DNA from: Phycisphaerales bacterium UBA7708
GTDB taxonomy: Bacteria; Planctomycetota; Phycisphaerae; Sedimentisphaerales; Anaerohalosphaeraceae
Direction of reading: 5' to 3'
Length of the DNA stretch: 7,771 bases
Assembly (NCBI GenBank): GCA_002482415.1
Contig: DLFY01000225.1
Coordinates: 1 to 7,771, forward strand
Shown: in pieces, positions 5,890-7,771 of the stretch
How positions within the stretch are numbered: the first letter of the stretch is position 1
Layout of the letters: every line of letters starts with the position of its first letter
Made by a program: the position numbers and the translations under genes
The notes under the pieces: generated by a model
Databases searched by the model: none
Told to the model about the DNA's origin: nothing
The model's input: the letters and a program-made list of their open reading frames with translations, nothing else

Positions 5890-6861
5890 CTACTCCTTCG
5901 TCCAGATTCGCGTGTTCAGATTCAGCTCATCCACAATCGCCAGGCCAAACCGAAGCTGGTTGTAATACTCCTTGATAGATTCAAAACCCGCCGCAGACGA
6001 AAAGGTCTTCGGCTCAAACAGGTTGGTGTCCAGCGGAATCGCCACATAGACCTTCGAGCCGACAAACGACAGGTACAGCCCGTTTCGCAGCCGCCGCCGG
6101 AAGTCCAGAATCCGCTCCATCAAAGCCGGCGACAGGATATACCGCGACTCCACCTGATCGGTGCCATAGACCACAAACTCCTTCTCGAACTCGACATCCT
6201 CCAGCCGAATCCGCTCATCCCGACTCGGATTCCACGATTGCAGCGTCTGGCCGAACAATCCAAAGGCCTTCTGTGCCGTATCCGGCAGGACCACCGTCCG
6301 CCCGCGAAAATGCTTGTTAAAATCCGCCGCCACAAACAGCCCCTTGAAAATCGTATGCCATTCCGTACGCCGGTTCTTGCCCGTCCCGGAGGTCGTCTTG
6401 TACTCGGCGTGAATTTCCGAAAACAAAATCTCCGTCTTATCCACCTTGCCCCGCACCAGGTCTTCACAGCGATACCGGTCAATGGAATGTGTAAAGAGCT
6501 TTGAACCCGTAAAAATCTCTTTGCTGATGCCCCCCTCGGGCCAATACTCCAACCCCGGCTGAGCAAAGGTAATCAGCTTATGGATAATCCGGGATTTATA
6601 CCTTGTTTTGTAATTCTTATTGGCAACGGAAAATGCCCCCACCCCGATTGCAATACAAATCCCAGGAAGAATAAGCAGCAGCACCCCGTTGTGCACACCC
6701 ATCTGCGTGATTAACAATCCACCCACCAATCCAACCGCCCCAATAATCCCGGCAACGGTCATGGCTTTGGAAATCATCTTTTGGCGATCCTGCTCCATCG
6801 CCGCAAGAGATTGCTTCAGCTCTGACTCATAAAACTCCCGCACCTGTTCCAGTGTTTTCAT
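5890..6861 (-). CDS. DUF3137 family membrane protein
   Basis: This 323-residue protein matches the DUF3137 family, which commonly sits next to lemA and whose function is not established. The first ~32 residues are charged and helical (EQVREFYESELKQSL). Two hydrophobic membrane segments follow, at about 34-53 (TVAGIIGAVGLVGGLLI) and 59-79 (GVLLLILPGICIAIGVGAF). The remainder (80-323) is a soluble domain with family-like stretches: GGISKEIFTGSKLF (110-123), RTEWHTIFKGLFVAADFNKHFRG (165-187) and TVVLPD (189-194). The start at 6861 is supported by two AGGAG sequences in the 20-bp gap after lemA. The gene therefore appears translationally well served and co-transcribed with lemA. Both are predicted to be anchored in the inner membrane and may act together. 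Its GC content matches lemA and contrasts with the ATPase gene downstream. Confidence 0.85.
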   Translation of the reverse strand: MKTLEQVREFYESELKQSLAAMEQDRQKMISKAMTVAGIIGAVGLVGGLLITQMGVHNGVLLLILPGICIAIGVGAFSVANKNYKTRYKSRIIHKLITFAQPGLEYWPEGGISKEIFTGSKLFTHSIDRYRCEDLVRGKVDKTEILFSEIHAEYKTTSGTGKNRRTEWHTIFKGLFVAADFNKHFRGRTVVLPDTAQKAFGLFGQTLQSWNPSRDERIRLEDVEFEKEFVVYGTDQVESRYILSPALMERILDFRRRLRNGLYLSFVGSKVYVAIPLDTNLFEPKTFSSAAGFESIKEYYNQLRFGLAIVDELNLNTRIWTKE

Positions 6862-6881
6862 CGCTCCTGCTCCTGTCTGCC

Positions 6882-7433
6882 TTAGAAGCCAACCGTTGGA
6901 TTCTGACGTGCCTGGGCCTCAAATTCCAGCAGCCCCTTGCGCTGGAAGCCGAACATCGAGGCGATAATATTGGTCGGGAACATATCGACGGAATTGTTGT
7001 AATCGGTCACCGCCGCATTAAACGCCCGGCGGGCCGCCGAAATCTGCTCTTCCAGTTCATTGAGCGTCCGCTGCAAATGCAGGAAATTCTCGCCGGCCTT
7101 TAATTGCGGATAATTCTCGACCGTCGCCCGCATCACCCCCACCAGCTTCGACACGGCATTGTCATACTGCACCATCTCATCGGCGCTCATCTGACCGCCC
7201 ATCGCCCGACTGCGGGCCGCCGTCACGTTCTCAAACAGCGACTTCTCATGCTGGGCATACCCCTTGACCGTCTCCACCAGATTCGGCACCAGGTCCCACC
7301 GCTTTTTCAGCATCGCATCCATAGTGCCGAAGATATTGGCCACCTGGTTGCGTTTGCCGACAAGGCTGTTGTACATCAGCACCGGGACCAGCACAATCAG
7401 CCCCAGAATCACTAATCCAAATAAAACCGGCAT
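6882..7433 (-). CDS. lemA: LemA family protein
   Basis: This 183-residue protein has the typical LemA length and layout. A short N-terminal membrane segment (MPVLFGLVILGLIVLVPVLM, 1-20) is followed by the hallmark YNSLVGKRNQVANIFGTMD (21-39), LKKRWDLVPNLVETVKGYA (42-60) and a long coiled helical domain with ENFLHLQRTLNELEEQISAARRAFN. It ends in MFGFQRKGLLEFE. LemA proteins are membrane-anchored helical bundles; their role is poorly defined. A longer frame begins at 7490, but I chose 7433: AAAGGAG lies 6-7 nt upstream of this ATG, the membrane segment begins directly at it, and the extra 19 residues are charged and atypical. It is the first gene of an operon with the DUF3137 gene 20 bp downstream, and is divergent from panB. 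A weak promoter candidate is TTGACG (7519-7514) with TAGTTT (7496-7491). Confidence 0.92.
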   Translation of the reverse strand: MPVLFGLVILGLIVLVPVLMYNSLVGKRNQVANIFGTMDAMLKKRWDLVPNLVETVKGYAQHEKSLFENVTAARSRAMGGQMSADEMVQYDNAVSKLVGVMRATVENYPQLKAGENFLHLQRTLNELEEQISAARRAFNAAVTDYNNSVDMFPTNIIASMFGFQRKGLLEFEAQARQNPTVGF

Positions 7434-7603
7434 ATCGGTCTCCTTTCTTTTCCTGAAAACAAGACTCTCCCAGAGCCAGACTTGTTCCAAAAACTACCTT
7501 TTCAGAGCAGATTCGTCAACAAAAAACAACCACATAAAAAGCCCGGAATTGCCGCAAGGCTGTCTATTGTATAGTGGAGCGGAATCGGGTATAATTGCCG
7601 GCT
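7434..7603. other. Divergent intergenic region between lemA and panB
   Basis: This contains the panB -10 box at its right end and the lemA Shine-Dalgarno sequence at its left end. The octamer AATTGCCG occurs twice (7548-7555 and 7594-7601). No RNA gene, riboswitch-like fold or terminator is evident. Confidence 0.4.
7567..7595 (+). promoter_or_regulatory. Predicted panB promoter (leaderless or very short leader)
   Basis: A perfect TATAAT (7590-7595) is followed after 8 nt by the panB ATG at 7604. The best -35 at 17 bp is TTGTAT (7567-7572), matching only the TTG. As with mutS, there is no ribosome binding site between the -10 and the ATG. Confidence 0.5.
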
Positions 7604-7771
7604 ATGAAAGAACGAATGACAATCATGGATTTTATGGCGGCCAAGCAGCAGCACAAGCCGTTTTCGGCGGTAAGCTGCTACGATTACGCCACGGCCCGCC
7701 TCGTTGCAGCCGCAGGGATAGAGATGATTCTGGTCGGCGACTCGGTCGCCCAGATGATGCTGGGGCACGAT
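7604..7771 (+). CDS. panB: 3-methyl-2-oxobutanoate hydroxymethyltransferase, N-terminal part (runs off window)
   Basis: PanB makes ketopantoate from alpha-ketoisovalerate and methylene-tetrahydrofolate, the first committed step of pantothenate and coenzyme A synthesis in the cytoplasm. The 56 visible codons show the typical start of the family: a short leader (MTIMDFMAAKQQ), SAVSCYDYATARLVAAAG, and the active-site segment MILVGDSVAQMMLGHD. Here VGDS supplies the metal-binding Asp, and the D at the window edge belongs to the conserved GxD. The ATG at 7604 lies 8 nt from a perfect -10. In-frame ATGs at 7616 (M5) and 7625 (M8) are alternatives; starting at M5 would leave a ~14-nt leader with only a weak GAAAGAA. 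The gene is divergent from lemA. Confidence 0.93.
   Translation, partial: MKERMTIMDFMAAKQQHKPFSAVSCYDYATARLVAAAGIEMILVGDSVAQMMLGHD

Noticed and set aside
5881..6504. 207-codon open frame on the plus strand
   Set aside because: It is a shadow of the DUF3137 gene, Arg/Pro/Gln-rich with no family features; the minus-strand gene has operon context and Shine-Dalgarno sites.
7434..7490. Upstream extension of lemA to an ATG at 7490
   Set aside because: It adds a charged, atypical leader, and the strong AAAGGAG lies within this extension just before the ATG at 7433.
7502..7768. 88-codon minus-strand frame at the right edge
   Set aside because: It is antisense to panB, whose plus-strand translation shows the conserved VGDS segment.
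1..7771. CRISPR arrays, tRNA or rRNA genes
   Set aside because: I saw no regularly spaced repeats and no tRNA- or rRNA-like conserved segments on either strand.

Overview
The window looks like a bacterial chromosome of mixed base composition (about 55% GC in most genes). The organism cannot be fixed from this stretch. A heptosyltransferase-type gene, a B12-binding radical SAM gene and a LemA/DUF3137 pair point to a diderm bacterium; Planctomycetota or a delta-proteobacterium-like anaerobe is my low-confidence guess.

Layout from left to right. Bases 1-41 are the first 13 codons of mutS on the minus strand. A short divergent intergenic region follows. Three plus-strand genes then lie close together (229-4399): a WaaF-like GT9 heptosyltransferase, a larger divergent GT9-like glycosyltransferase with an extra helical N-terminal region, and a cobalamin-binding radical SAM enzyme. 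They look like one transcription unit for making or modifying a cell-surface glycan or glycolipid. Immediately after it, at 4410-4496 on the minus strand, lies a second, truncated copy of the mutS 5' end. The two copies share 23 identical bases (1-23 and 4453-4475), so the cassette is bracketed by mutS 5' sequence. This is the most notable structural signal in the window.

A visibly AT-richer orphan AAA/ORC-type ATPase gene (4477-5745, minus) overlaps the mutS relic. It has its own near-consensus promoter embedded in palindromic AT-rich DNA and looks acquired. To its right is an ordinary two-gene minus-strand operon, lemA (start 7433) followed by a DUF3137 membrane protein (5890-6861). Beyond it, panB begins at 7604 on the plus strand and runs off the window.

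Two housekeeping genes at opposite ends, mutS and panB, share the same start architecture: a perfect TATAAT exactly 8 nt before the ATG and no ribosome binding site. This predicts leaderless or almost leaderless transcripts. The lemA, DUF3137 and ATPase genes instead have clear Shine-Dalgarno sequences.
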